Origin: Roseococcus suduntuyensis
GTDB lineage: Bacteria > Pseudomonadota > Alphaproteobacteria > Acetobacterales > Acetobacteraceae
Assembly (NCBI RefSeq): GCF_014196305.1
Contig: NZ_JACIDJ010000002.1
Span: forward strand, 372,001 to 436,000
Direction of reading: 5' to 3'
Length of the DNA stretch: 64,000 bases
Numbering within the stretch: position 1 is the stretch's first letter; the number at the start of each line of letters is the position of its first letter. Below the pieces are notes generated by a model. The model was not told the origin of the DNA. It was given only the letters and a program-made list of their open reading frames with translations, and did no database searches. Positions 35,816-44,512 of the stretch are shown here, piece after piece. The translations under genes and the position numbers were made by a program.

Positions 35816-36948
35816 TCCTCCAGGATGGCCGTGTAGACGCGCGACAGGGTGCGGAGGTTCTCCACCCCCGCGCGCTCATCCACCTGGTGGCCCGTCGCGC
35901 CGATGTCACCGAACTCGGCCACCGGGCAGAAGGCGCGGATGAAGCGGGCATCGGAGGTGCCGCCGCCGGCGTTCAGCTCCGGCTCCTCGCCGGTCGTGCG
36001 GCGGATGGCGCGTTGGAGTGCGTCCACGAAGGGGCCAGGCTCGGTCAGGAAGGGGTCGGCGTTGCTGTCGGCCTGCATCTCGTAGCGGCAGCCGGCGGCG
36101 GTGAGTGCGGCGTTCAGCCGCTCGATCAGGCTGGCGCGCGTGTGCAGGTCGTTGAAGCGGATGTTGAGCATCGCCCGCGCCGTGGCCGGGATGACGTTGG
36201 CCGCCGTGTTGCCCACGTCGAAGCCCGTGATCTGCAGCGTGGAGGGCGGGAAGAACTCCGTGCCCTGATCCAGCGGCGCGGCCAGCAGCGGCGTCAGCGC
36301 GGCCATGAGGCGATGCACCGGGTTGTCGGCGCGGGCAGGCATGGCGCTGTGGCCCTGCTTGCCCTGCACGGTGATGCGCGCGGTCAGCGAACCACGCCGG
36401 CCGATGCGGATCACGTCGCCCACATTGCGCGCGGAGGAGGGCTCACCCACCAGCGCCATGTCGGGCACGAGGTCGCGCTCGGCGAGCCAGGGCATGACGC
36501 GCGCCACGCCGTCCACGCTGCGCGCCTCCTCATCGCCCGTGATCAGCACGCTGATGGTGCCGGGGTGGTCGGGGTGGGCGGCGATATAGTCCTTCAGCCC
36601 CGCGAGGAAGGAGGCGACACCGCCCTTCATGTCGTTGGAGCCGCGGCCATAGAGCCAGCCTTCCCGCACCACGCCCGAGAAGGGGTCATCCGTCCAATGC
36701 GCGGGGTCTCCCGGGGGCACCACGTCCGTGTGGCCGCAATACATGAAGTGCGGCGAGGCCCCGCCGCCCTTCATGGCGAAGAGGTTGTCCACCCGCCACT
36801 CATCCGGCCCGAACACCAGGCGCGAGCATTGGAAGCCAAGGCTCTCCAGGAAGCGCTGCACCACGTCGAGCGCCCCATGGTCGGCCGGGGTGACGGAGGG
36901 GCAGCGGATCAGGTCCTGCGCCAGGGGAATCGGGTCGGTGAGCGGCAT
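35803..36948 (-). CDS. dapE: Succinyl-diaminopimelate desuccinylase
   Basis: 381 residues from the ATG at 36948; a TTG 9 bases upstream overlaps dapD but gives no better start. Dinuclear zinc peptidase of the M20 family, removing succinate from N-succinyl-LL-diaminopimelate in lysine and cell-wall synthesis. Zinc ligands H73 in CGHTDVVPPGD and D106 in GRGSNDMKGG; the catalytic Glu pair is in TGDEEAR. The C-terminal GGTSDARF and TGHQVDERAG are also typical. Directly follows dapD, which supplies the pathway's succinylated intermediate. Confidence 0.97.
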   Translation of the reverse strand: MPLTDPIPLAQDLIRCPSVTPADHGALDVVQRFLESLGFQCSRLVFGPDEWRVDNLFAMKGGGASPHFMYCGHTDVVPPGDPAHWTDDPFSGVVREGWLYGRGSNDMKGGVASFLAGLKDYIAAHPDHPGTISVLITGDEEARSVDGVARVMPWLAERDLVPDMALVGEPSSARNVGDVIRIGRRGSLTARITVQGKQGHSAMPARADNPVHRLMAALTPLLAAPLDQGTEFFPPSTLQITGFDVGNTAANVIPATARAMLNIRFNDLHTRASLIERLNAALTAAGCRYEMQADSNADPFLTEPGPFVDALQRAIRRTTGEEPELNAGGGTSDARFIRAFCPVAEFGDIGATGHQVDERAGVENLRTLSRVYTAILEECLA

Positions 36949-36953
36949 GGCGG

Positions 36954-37778
36954 TCAATCCCGCAGCAGGTCGTTGATGGCGGTCTTGGCGCGGGTCTGCG
37001 CGTCCACCCGCTTCACGATCACGGCGCAGTAGAGGCTCGGCCCGGGCGTGCCATCGGGCAGCGGCTTGCCGGGCAGCGAGCCGGGCACCACCACGGAATA
37101 GGAGGGCACGCGGCCCACGAAGATCTCACCCGTGTTGCGGTCGATGATCTTGGTGGTGGCGCTGAGGAACACACCCATGGAGAGAACGCTGCCCTTCTCG
37201 ACGATGACGCCCTCCACCACTTCGGAGCGCGCGCCGATAAAGCAATCATCCTCGATGATGACGGGGTTGGCCTGCAGCGGCTCCAGCACGCCGCCGATGC
37301 CCACGCCGCCCGAGAGGTGCACGTTCTTCCCGATCTGCGCGCAGGAGCCCACGGTGGCCCAGGTGTCCACCATGGTGTTCTCGCCGACATAGGCGCCGAG
37401 ATTCACGAAGGAGGGCATCAGCACCACGTTGGGCGCGATGTAGGCCGAACGCCGCGCCACGGCGCCGGGCACCGCGCGGAAGCCCGCCTCCTTCCAGCGG
37501 TTCGGGCCCCAGTCGGACCACTTCAGCGGCACCTTGTCGAAGGCGCCGGCGCTGGTCGCCATGGGCGCGCTGTCCTCGATGCGGAAGGAGAGCAGCACGG
37601 CCTGCTTCAGCCACTGGTTCACCACCCAGCCATTGTCGGTGGGCGCGGCCACGCGGGCCTGGCCGCGGTCCAGCATGTCGAGGGCGCTCTCGATGGCGTC
37701 GCGCGCCTCGCCGCGCGTGCCGCTGTTGAGCGTGTCGCGCTTGTCCCAGAGGGCTTCGATGGTGGCTTGCAAGGTCAT
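36954..37778 (-). CDS. dapD: Tetrahydrodipicolinate N-succinyltransferase
   Basis: 274 residues, normal DapD length. N-terminal helical domain ([16 protein letters not shown]), then the left-handed beta-helix built of hexapeptide repeats ([40 protein letters not shown]), then the C-terminal [13 protein letters not shown]. It transfers succinyl from succinyl-CoA in diaminopimelate synthesis. Starts 4 bases inside the end of the ABC permease gene, so it is translationally coupled to an osmoprotectant transporter, an unusual partner for a housekeeping lysine gene. dapE follows. Confidence 0.97.
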   Translation of the reverse strand: MTLQATIEALWDKRDTLNSGTRGEARDAIESALDMLDRGQARVAAPTDNGWVVNQWLKQAVLLSFRIEDSAPMATSAGAFDKVPLKWSDWGPNRWKEAGFRAVPGAVARRSAYIAPNVVLMPSFVNLGAYVGENTMVDTWATVGSCAQIGKNVHLSGGVGIGGVLEPLQANPVIIEDDCFIGARSEVVEGVIVEKGSVLSMGVFLSATTKIIDRNTGEIFVGRVPSYSVVVPGSLPGKPLPDGTPGPSLYCAVIVKRVDAQTRAKTAINDLLRD

Positions 37779-38527
37779 GTTCGGTCTCCTCCCGCTTGCA
37801 TCGCAGCGCCTTGCCCCCCCGTCAATCGCGCCGCAAGCCCGCCCAGCGCGGCGTCGCAGAGGAAGGCCAGCGCGGCGGTGGCCGCGGCCCCCTGCAGGAT
37901 CAGCAGCTCGTTCATCGTCTGCAGGCCGAGGATGATGGGTGTGCCCAGCGTCGCCGCCCCCGCGAGCGAGCCCACGGCGGCGGTGGCGGCCGCGAGCAGC
38001 ACCGCCGTCCTGACACCCGGCAGCATGGCGGGCCAGGCGAGCGGCAGCACGACGCGCCACAGCGCCTCGCGCTCCGTCATGCCCATGGCGCGGGCGGCGA
38101 GCACGGCATCGGGCGGCGTGGCCTCGACGGCGGCGATGGTCGCGCGCAGCACGGGCATCACGGCGTAGAGCGCCAGCGCCAGCAGGGTCGGCGCCGCGCC
38201 GAAGCCAAGTGCCGGGAAGGCCAGCGCCACCACCACCACGGGCGGGATGGCCTGGGCCGCGGCCGCACCCGCATCGGCCACCGGACGCAAGGCGCGGCCC
38301 GCGCCGGAGGGCCGCGTCACCCACAGGCCCACCGCGATGCCCAGCAGGATGGCCGGCCCCGCGCCGCCCAGCACCAGCAGCAGGTGCTGCCCCGCGAGGC
38401 CGAGCAACCGGGCGGTGTCGAAGGGGGTGCCCTCCAGCCCCAGGCCCCGCGCCAGCATCGCGGCGCCCGGCGCGCTGGCCAGGAAGGCCAGGAGGGCCGC
38501 CAGGGCCAGGGCCGGAAGCGGCCTCAT
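37775..38527 (-). CDS. Osmoprotectant (glycine-betaine-type) ABC transporter permease
   Basis: 250 residues with six hydrophobic helices; binding-protein-dependent permease fold. The EAA loop appears as [33 protein letters not shown], preceded by [20 protein letters not shown] and followed by [25 protein letters not shown], which is typical of OpuBB/YehW-type permeases. With the longer permease at 39429-40520 it forms the membrane pair. It overlaps the ATPase gene by 4 bases upstream and dapD by 4 bases downstream. Confidence 0.9.
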   Translation of the reverse strand: MRPLPALALAALLAFLASAPGAAMLARGLGLEGTPFDTARLLGLAGQHLLLVLGGAGPAILLGIAVGLWVTRPSGAGRALRPVADAGAAAAQAIPPVVVVALAFPALGFGAAPTLLALALYAVMPVLRATIAAVEATPPDAVLAARAMGMTEREALWRVVLPLAWPAMLPGVRTAVLLAAATAAVGSLAGAATLGTPIILGLQTMNELLILQGAAATAALAFLCDAALGGLAARLTGGQGAAMQAGGDRT

Positions 38528-39432
38528 CGCGGCAGCAGCGCGGACCAGGGCAGGTGCCGCCCGCCCACGGCCAGCACGGGCGCGCCATGTTCCTGCATCA
38601 GGGTCCAGGCCTCGGCGAGGCTCGCCTCGGGTGCGATCACGGGCGCGCCCGCCGGCGCGGGGCCGTCCAGCGCCGCCCCCTCCACCCGCAGCAGGGAAAG
38701 CCGCCGCAGGGCCAGCGCCTCCGCCCCGAACAGCGCGCGCAGGAAAGGAGGTGCCGGGGGTGCCGCCAGCGCCGCCGCCTCGCCCGCCGCGACCAGTTGC
38801 CCCTCGCGCAGCACGACGAGGTGGGTGGCAAGTTCCAGCGCCTCGATCGGGTCATGCGTGACGAGCAGGATGGTCTTGCCCGTCGCCGCATGGATGCGCG
38901 TGAGTTCCGCGCGCAGTTCCCGCCGCACGATGGGGTCCACCGCGCCGAAGGGCTCGTCCATCAGCAATATGTCGGGGTCGGCGGCGAGCGCCCGCGCCAG
39001 CCCCACCCGCTGCGCCTGCCCGCCCGAGAGCGCCGCCGGGCGGCGCCCGGCCAGCGCGGGGTCCAGCCGCACCAGCGCCAGCAATTCCTCCACGCGCGCC
39101 GCGATGCGCGCCGCCGGCCAACCCAGCAGGGCCGGCACGGTGCCGATGTTGCGCGCCACCGACCAATGCGGGAACAGCCCCATGGACTGCATGACATAGC
39201 CGATGGAGCGCCGCAGCCGGGCGGGGTCGGCCGCCGCCACATCCTCGCCCCGCACCCGCACCCGGCCGGCGCTGGGGGTGGCCATGCGGTTCACGAGGCG
39301 CAGCAGCGTGGTCTTGCCCGAGCCCGATGGCCCCACCAGCACCGCCAGCGCGCCGGCCGGGATGGTGACGGAGACGCCCCGCACCGCCTCCGCCGCGCCG
39401 AAGCGCACCGTGACATCGTCGAATTCGATCAT
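38524..39432 (-). CDS. Osmoprotectant ABC transporter ATP-binding protein
   Basis: 302 residues. Walker A GPSGSGKT at 34-41, Q-loop in [12 protein letters not shown], signature [15 protein letters not shown], Walker [17 protein letters not shown] and H-loop VTHDPIEAL. The [11 protein letters not shown] and the [16 protein letters not shown] segments fit the ProV/OpuCA group. The C-terminal extension (~240-302) resembles a shortened CBS-like regulatory tail ([21 protein letters not shown]), which in OpuA senses ionic strength. Overlaps both flanking permease genes by 4 bases. Confidence 0.92.
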   Translation of the reverse strand: MIEFDDVTVRFGAAEAVRGVSVTIPAGALAVLVGPSGSGKTTLLRLVNRMATPSAGRVRVRGEDVAAADPARLRRSIGYVMQSMGLFPHWSVARNIGTVPALLGWPAARIAARVEELLALVRLDPALAGRRPAALSGGQAQRVGLARALAADPDILLMDEPFGAVDPIVRRELRAELTRIHAATGKTILLVTHDPIEALELATHLVVLREGQLVAAGEAAALAAPPAPPFLRALFGAEALALRRLSLLRVEGAALDGPAPAGAPVIAPEASLAEAWTLMQEHGAPVLAVGGRHLPWSALLPR

Positions 39433-40520
39433 GCCCGTCGTTCCATGGCGCCCAGCCCCGCATCCACCGCCAGGGCCAGCGCCACCACCGGCAGCGCGCC
39501 CAGCAGGATGAGGTCGGTCGCGAACTGCGACATGCCCTCGAAGACCAGGGCACCTAGGCCGCCCGCGCCGACAAGCCCCCCCAGCGTGACCAACCCCACC
39601 GCCTGCACCGCCGCCACCCGCAGCCCGCCCAGGAAGTGCGGCAGGCCGAGCGGCAGCCGCACCCATGCCAGCATCCGCCCCCGCCCCATGCCGAGCGCGG
39701 TCGCGGCCTGGATCACGGCAGGGTCGGTCGCGGTCAGCCCGGTGCGGAGCGCGCGCAGCAGCGGCAGGGAGAGATACAACGCGATGCCGATCAAGGCCGG
39801 GGTGGCCCCGATGGCGCCGAAGCCCGCCGCACGCAGCCCCGGAAAGGCGCCCAGCAGCGCCGCCAGCAAAGGCACCAGCAGGCCAAACAGCGCGATGGCC
39901 GGCACCACCTGCACGCCGCCCAGCAGCGCGTCGAAGAAGGCGGCCAGCCGGGCGGAGGCGAGCCCCGCCAGCGCCAGCAGGCTGGCCAGCGCCGATGCCA
40001 GCCCGAGGGCGGACAGGGACAGCCAGAGATGCGTGGCCAGCGCCGCCCCCACCGCCTCGCGCCGCGCGCGGAACTCGACGGCGAGCGAGAACCCGTCCAA
40101 CACCCCGCCCCAGGCCAGCACGCCCAGGCCCAGCACCAGCAGCGCCGCCGCCAGCAGGCGGCGTTGTCCCGGCCAGAACACCAGCGCCGCCAGGGCCGCA
40201 AGCGCCACCCAGGCGGCGCTGCCCAGCGTGGCGCGGGCCGCGGGCGCGGCACCGTCCAGCAGCGCGGCGGCGCCAGCACCCAACCCCGCCAACAGCACCA
40301 GCAAGGCGCCAGCGGCGGCCAGCGGCGCCAGGCGCCAAGGCGCGGCACCCAGCGCCAGCAAGGGCACGGCCAGCCAGGCCCAGCCCGGCAATACATCGTG
40401 CGCCGACAGCGGCGCCCCGGGCATCAGCCGGTTGGGGGCAAGGGACAGCGCATCCGGCCCCAGGATCAGCGCCGCCAGCGCCAGCCCGGCCGGCAGGAGG
40501 CGCGGCCAGGTGGGCGCCAC
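39429..40520 (-). CDS. Osmoprotectant ABC transporter permease (long, YehY-like)
   Basis: 363 residues, GTG start one base after the binding-protein stop. The N-terminal ~150 residues add several extra hydrophobic helices, as in YehY, before the standard permease core. The core EAA loop is QAATALGMGRGRMLAWVRLPLGLPHFLGGLRVA and the following GGLVGAGGLGALVFEGMSQFATDLILLGA is diagnostic of the glycine betaine/choline class. Pairs with the shorter permease at 37775-38527. Very Ala/Leu-rich composition makes exact helix limits uncertain. Confidence 0.9.
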   Translation of the reverse strand: MAPTWPRLLPAGLALAALILGPDALSLAPNRLMPGAPLSAHDVLPGWAWLAVPLLALGAAPWRLAPLAAAGALLVLLAGLGAGAAALLDGAAPAARATLGSAAWVALAALAALVFWPGQRRLLAAALLVLGLGVLAWGGVLDGFSLAVEFRARREAVGAALATHLWLSLSALGLASALASLLALAGLASARLAAFFDALLGGVQVVPAIALFGLLVPLLAALLGAFPGLRAAGFGAIGATPALIGIALYLSLPLLRALRTGLTATDPAVIQAATALGMGRGRMLAWVRLPLGLPHFLGGLRVAAVQAVGLVTLGGLVGAGGLGALVFEGMSQFATDLILLGALPVVALALAVDAGLGAMERRA

Positions 40521-40521
40521 C

Positions 40522-41442
40522 TCAGCGCGCCGCGGCCTCCATATGGGCGCGGGCCACGTCGCGCGCCGGGCGGCCCTCCACCGCGATCTGCGCGTTCAGC
40601 CGCTGCAGCGTGGTGAGGTCCAGCGTGGCGAAGGCGGCATCCAGCGGCGCCCGCATGGCGGGGAAGCGGTCCAGCACGGCCTGGCGCACCACGGGCGCGG
40701 CCTCATAGACGATCTGCGCGCCTTTGGTGTCGGTCATCACCACGAGGTTCAGCGCCGAGATGGCGCCGTCCGTCCCATAGACCATGGCGGCGTTCACGCC
40801 CGAGATCTGCTGCGCGGCCGAGCGCATGGTCACCGCCGTGTCGCCGCCGGGCAGCACCACGATGCGGTCGCGCGGGAAGGTGAAGCCATAGGTGCGCTCG
40901 AAGCTCGGCAGGGCCGCGGCGCTTTCCACGAACTCGGCCGAAGCCGCGAGGCGCAGCACGCCGCGCCCTGCGGCGGCGGCCAGGTCCTCCATGGAGCGCA
41001 GGTTCTCGCGCCGGGCCACGTCCTGCCGCACCGCGATGGCCCAGGTGTTGTTGGCGGGCGCCCGGCCCAGCCAGGCCAGGCCCTGCGGCGCGTCCAGCTC
41101 GCGCGCCAGGGCGTGCGCCTGGTCGGCGTTCTTCCAGGCCGGGTCCTCGGCGCGGTTGTGGAAGAAGGCGGCGTTGCCGGTGTATTCGGGGTAGAGGTCA
41201 ATCTCGCCCGCCAGCAGGGCAGCGCGGACGATGCGCGTGGGGCCCAGCGAAAGCCGCGCCTCGGCCGGCACGCCGGCCCGTTCCAGCACCGCCAGGACCA
41301 GGTTGCCCAGCAGCGCGCCCTCGGTGTCGATCTTGGAGGAGACCACCACGCGGTCGCGCGTCTGGGCGCGGACAGTCGTAGCGCCGGTCAGAATCGGTAA
41401 CGAAGCGCACCAAATTTGCCTACGATTAAACGTCATTGGCAT
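40522..41442 (-). CDS. Osmoprotectant ABC transporter substrate-binding protein (OsmF/YehZ-like)
   Basis: 306 residues from the ATG at 41442 (ATG at 41436 also possible). The leader region (RRQIWCASLPILTGATTVRAQ) is an atypical signal peptide. The mature part has VVSSKIDTEGALLGNLVLAVLERAG, then IDLYPEYTGNAAFFHN, a hallmark of the OpuAC/OsmF family that binds quaternary amines. No aromatic cage could be verified by eye. First gene of the transporter-dapDE run. Its first ~70 bases are less G+C-rich than the rest and border the A/T-rich island, so its 5' end may have been reshaped by the insertion. Confidence 0.9.
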   Translation of the reverse strand: MPMTFNRRQIWCASLPILTGATTVRAQTRDRVVVSSKIDTEGALLGNLVLAVLERAGVPAEARLSLGPTRIVRAALLAGEIDLYPEYTGNAAFFHNRAEDPAWKNADQAHALARELDAPQGLAWLGRAPANNTWAIAVRQDVARRENLRSMEDLAAAAGRGVLRLAASAEFVESAAALPSFERTYGFTFPRDRIVVLPGGDTAVTMRSAAQQISGVNAAMVYGTDGAISALNLVVMTDTKGAQIVYEAAPVVRQAVLDRFPAMRAPLDAAFATLDLTTLQRLNAQIAVEGRPARDVARAHMEAAAR

Positions 41443-41532
41443 CCCGTCCCCGGTTGAGCGTGCAAGGCCAATACGCACTCACGGTGTAATTCCGTATGGC
41501 CACTCGAATTCAAAAATGGTAAATTATGCGAC
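41443..41532. promoter_or_regulatory. Divergent gap holding the promoters of the osmoprotectant-dap run and the island gene
   Basis: 90 bases between the binding-protein start (minus) and the island reading frame (plus), increasingly A/T-rich toward the right. The promoter of the seven-gene run must lie here or further into the island. No clear -35/-10 pair or Shine-Dalgarno for the island gene is evident. Confidence 0.4.
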
Positions 41533-42399
41533 ATGAGCGATTCACAACGCGCCTCAGCGAGACGAGATTTTGCGGAATTGGGAAAAATTCTCGATTCTAT
41601 CAAACATTCATTTGATAGAGAATTCGAAAATAGATCACCCCCAAGATCAGCATTTACTTTCTTAATGAAAATAGAAGAAATTCGATATAAGTATAGAGCA
41701 TTATTTTCTGGAAGTGCCGCAATTCCAATGCGCCTTATTTTTATTAAAAAACTTAGAGATGATTTTCAGAGCGCCAGCCGCCATATTTTAGATAAGTATA
41801 AAGATCTTACTATAATTCCGCTTGAGAAAGTACGCCCTCACACATCTCTGCCAACACCATCAATATGGGCGCGAACTCCGCGCGATGGGATGTCACTGGA
41901 AGTCGCAATAAGAAATTTCGATTTTATCGTTTCTCGACATATTACAGATATTAATGATAGCGACCTAAAATCTCTAGCTATAGAATTGAATCGAAACGCA
42001 CCGCCGCAAATTCTCGCTCCAGTTCAATTCGAAATATTCGATGAAAAACTTCGAATTGCTCGAACTCCTAATGCAAGCCCCCTCTTATCTACCGAAAATA
42101 TTGCTGCACTTCGGCAGCACATTATATCAAAACATTCTGAACTTCTTATGTTGCTATTAAATTCGAATATGGATCGAAAAATTGTATCTCAGTTCGAAGT
42201 ATTGGGAAACGCTATAAATAAAGAAAACAACATAATTATTGTTGGTCTAGAAAACATTACTACTATGTCTTATCTTGCCGCCTGCGATACGGACGAACTT
42301 TCAAGTATCCAGACGGCAACCATTTTTAATCATCTTGAACAGATATCGATGTATATATCTCAGTTCTCTGAATGGTCGCAATTTCAGAGTAACTATTAG
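41533..42399 (+). CDS. Unknown A/T-rich gene, first part (ends at in-frame amber)
   Basis: 288 residues, mostly helical and charged at the start (SARRDFAELGKILDSIKHSFDREFEN), no recognised domain, no signal peptide. Base composition is far below the neighbours (one 60-base line, 42181-42240, is 27% G+C in a genome near 70%), and codons such as ATA, TTA and AGA are used freely, so it is foreign. The stop is a single TAG at 42397; the same frame then stays open without another stop to 42802, so this is probably the N-terminal part of one 423-codon gene. No ribosome-binding site is visible before the ATG. Confidence 0.6.
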   Translation: MSDSQRASARRDFAELGKILDSIKHSFDREFENRSPPRSAFTFLMKIEEIRYKYRALFSGSAAIPMRLIFIKKLRDDFQSASRHILDKYKDLTIIPLEKVRPHTSLPTPSIWARTPRDGMSLEVAIRNFDFIVSRHITDINDSDLKSLAIELNRNAPPQILAPVQFEIFDEKLRIARTPNASPLLSTENIAALRQHIISKHSELLMLLLNSNMDRKIVSQFEVLGNAINKENNIIIVGLENITTMSYLAACDTDELSSIQTATIFNHLEQISMYISQFSEWSQFQSNY

Positions 42400-42456
42400 T
42401 CTTCTCCATCTTCCGATACAAATCCTGAATCCATTAAGCAGATTATTTCCAATATC

Positions 42457-42804
42457 TTGGAAAAAAATGATATTCTCGAAAATGATGCTCAGGTATTTTT
42501 CCGCCGCATAAAGCAAGCGCTTGGATCACAAACAAAAGCCGCTACATATGCAGCTCTTACTAGTCTCCAAAATTTATGTTTAGCAATTCTCCGATACGGG
42601 ATAAATTTTGTTGCTGATGTTCACTCTGATTTACGACCAAAATTAGTAAAATCTGTATCGCGGGCCGCATATGCCGGCATTCTCGGTGTCGGTTTATATC
42701 TACTACAAGCTGGCAATCTTATATCGTTACCGCCCGCTAGCTTGAATTGGGCAAACCAAGTGGGTGAAGTTATACAGCGAGAGTTAAGGGCATTAGGACA
42801 ATAA
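42457..42804 (+). CDS. Unknown A/T-rich gene, second part (same frame after the amber)
   Basis: 115 residues if begun at the TTG at 42457, but there is no ATG or ribosome-binding site, and the open frame actually continues in phase from the TAG at 42397-42399. Best read as the C-terminal remainder of the upstream gene. It contains a helical stretch (FFRRIKQALGSQTKAATYAAL) and one hydrophobic segment (AAYAGILGVGLYLLQAG) that could span the membrane. Ends one base before the convergent HNH nuclease gene. Either a nonsense-mutated pseudogene, or a gene read through the amber codon, or a sequencing error. Confidence 0.4.
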   Translation: MEKNDILENDAQVFFRRIKQALGSQTKAATYAALTSLQNLCLAILRYGINFVADVHSDLRPKLVKSVSRAAYAGILGVGLYLLQAGNLISLPPASLNWANQVGEVIQRELRALGQ

Positions 42805-43506
42805 TTAGCCCTGTTCCAGTTCGCTGTCCCAATAGAGATAGTCCCGCCAGCTCTCGTGCAAATGGTTGGGCGGGAAGGCGCGGCCGTTTTCCTGCAATTC
42901 CCAGCTCGTCGGCTGGCGCGGGGTGGCGCGGGGCAGCATCTGGCATTCGCGCGGCAGCTTGTCGGCCTTCCGCAGATTGCACGGGCCGCAGGCGGCGACC
43001 ACGTTTTCCCAATTGGTGCGGCCGCCGCGGCTGCGCGGAATCACATGGTCGAAGGTCAGGTTTTGCGCCGGCTGGCCATCGCCGCAATACTGGCATTCGA
43101 AGCGGTCGCGCAGGAACACGTTGAACCGGGTGAAGGCCGGGCGTCGCGCGGCGGGGATGTATTCCCGCAACGCGATCACCGAGGGCAGGCGCAGGGAGAA
43201 GGAAGGGGAACGCACCTCCGTCTCGTATTCGCTCAGCACCGAGACCCGGTCCAGCACCACGGCCTTCACCGCGTCCTGCCAGGCCCAGACCGAGAGCGGG
43301 AAATAGGATAGCGGGCGGAAATCCGCGTTCAGCACCAAGGCGGGGAAGCCGCCGGGGCCGGTGATCTGCGGAATGAGGCTGCCGTCGGGCAAGCGAAGCT
43401 CCTCCACGTCTCGCGTGGCGCGGAAGCCGGACCCGGAGGGAGCGGGCGCGCTCCCGATTCGGTTCTGCGCCACAACTGCGATGCAGGCATGACAGGGATG
43501 CCGCAC
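42805..43506 (-). CDS. HNH endonuclease
   Basis: 233 residues as the longest frame; the real start may be ~35 residues later, since family members begin near ALVLNADFRPLSYFPLSVWAWQDAV. The HNH/zinc part is clear: CQYCGDG, then LTFDHVIPRSRGGRTNWENVVAACGPCNLRK, with two CxxC pairs and the catalytic His in FDHV. The family is widespread in alphaproteobacteria as an ordinary chromosomal gene rather than a phage gene. Composition matches the host, not the adjoining A/T-rich island. Its cellular target is not known. Confidence 0.85.
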   Translation of the reverse strand: MRHPCHACIAVVAQNRIGSAPAPSGSGFRATRDVEELRLPDGSLIPQITGPGGFPALVLNADFRPLSYFPLSVWAWQDAVKAVVLDRVSVLSEYETEVRSPSFSLRLPSVIALREYIPAARRPAFTRFNVFLRDRFECQYCGDGQPAQNLTFDHVIPRSRGGRTNWENVVAACGPCNLRKADKLPRECQMLPRATPRQPTSWELQENGRAFPPNHLHESWRDYLYWDSELEQG

Positions 43507-43615
43507 TGCCGCAAGCCAAGCGCCGGACGGGGCTTGGCGGTTTCACCGGCCCGTCACATCCGCGCGCGACCAAGCCCTTGCCGGCACGGGGAAAGGGCGC
43601 GAGAGGATGGTCGGC

Positions 43616-44437
43616 ATGATCCAGGGCGCCGTCACCCGCTTCGCCCCCTCGCCCACCGGGCTGCTGCATCTGGGCCATGCCCATGCGGCGCTCTTCGCCG
43701 CGCGGGCGGGGGGCCGCTTCCTGCTGCGCCTCGAGGATATCGACGCCACCCGCTGCCGCCCGGAGTTCACCGAGGCCATCTTCGAGGACCTGTCCTGGCT
43801 CGGCCTGCGCTGGGAGGAACCGGTGCGGGTGCAATCGGCGCATTTCGCGGAATACCGGGCGGTGCTGCACCGTCTCCAGTCCCGCCGCCTGCTCTACCCC
43901 TGCTTCTGCACCAGGGCCGACATCGCCGCCGCCGTCTCCGCCCAGCACGGGCCGGCCCATATCTATCCGGGCACCTGCCGCGGGCTGGACCCGGGCCTGG
44001 CCGCCGTCCGCGTGGCCGCCGGCGAGGCCCATGCGCTGCGCCTCGACATGGCGCGCGCCTTGGCCGAAACCGGGCCACTGACCTTCCAGGACCTGATCCA
44101 CGGCCCCCGCCGCTGCGACCCCACGGCCCAGGGCGATGTGGTGCTGGCGCGCAAGGACATCCCGGCCAGCTACCATCTCTGCGTGACGCATGACGACGCC
44201 CTGCAAGGTGTCACCCTCGTCACCCGCGGCGAGGATCTGCTGGAGGCCACCGACATCCACCGCCTGCTCCAGGCCCTGATGGGCTGGCCGGAACCCTCCT
44301 ACGCCCATCACACCCTGATCCGCGACGGCGAAGGGAGGCGACTGGCGAAACGCGACAAGGCCCCCACCCTGCGCGCCCTGCGCGAGGCCGGGCGCAGCCC
44401 CGCCGAGGTACGCGCCATGGCCGGCTTCCCGGATTGA
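43616..44437 (+). CDS. gluQ: Glutamyl-Q tRNA(Asp) synthetase
   Basis: 273 residues from the ATG at 43616, which has GAGAGG 9 bases upstream; the ATG at 43607 would touch that site. A truncated glutamyl-tRNA synthetase lacking the anticodon domain; it glutamylates queuosine in tRNA-Asp. Signature TRFAPSPTGLLHLGHAHAALFAARA (HIGH-like HLGH), the KMSKS equivalent RRLAKRDKAPTL, and the zinc site CFC...YPGTC typical of GluQRS. Divergent from the HNH gene, 100 bases apart. Confidence 0.94.
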   Translation: MIQGAVTRFAPSPTGLLHLGHAHAALFAARAGGRFLLRLEDIDATRCRPEFTEAIFEDLSWLGLRWEEPVRVQSAHFAEYRAVLHRLQSRRLLYPCFCTRADIAAAVSAQHGPAHIYPGTCRGLDPGLAAVRVAAGEAHALRLDMARALAETGPLTFQDLIHGPRRCDPTAQGDVVLARKDIPASYHLCVTHDDALQGVTLVTRGEDLLEATDIHRLLQALMGWPEPSYAHHTLIRDGEGRRLAKRDKAPTLRALREAGRSPAEVRAMAGFPD

Positions 44438-44452
44438 GGCTGACATCTTTTC

Positions 44453-44498
44453 GCGGCTGATTCACCGCTTCGGCGATTACGCCTTCGCGGATCAGACG
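44453..44498 (+). repeat. Dispersed palindromic repeat, copy B
   Basis: 46-base imperfect palindrome between gluQ and the EamA gene. Outer pair CTGAT/ATCAG, middle CGC/GCG, inner GGCG/CGCC around ATTA. Compared with copy A at 26882-26927 the sequence differs at about a quarter of positions, but outer and inner arms have changed together so that pairing is kept. Ends 14 bases before the GTG start of the next gene. Confidence 0.65.
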
Positions 44499-44512
44499 CT
44501 AGCCTCGCTTTC

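Noticed and set aside
42805-43506. HNH nuclease as a homing or phage nuclease that moved with the A/T-rich island
   Set aside because: Its composition matches the chromosome and the family is a common alphaproteobacterial chromosomal gene, so the association with the island is probably incidental.
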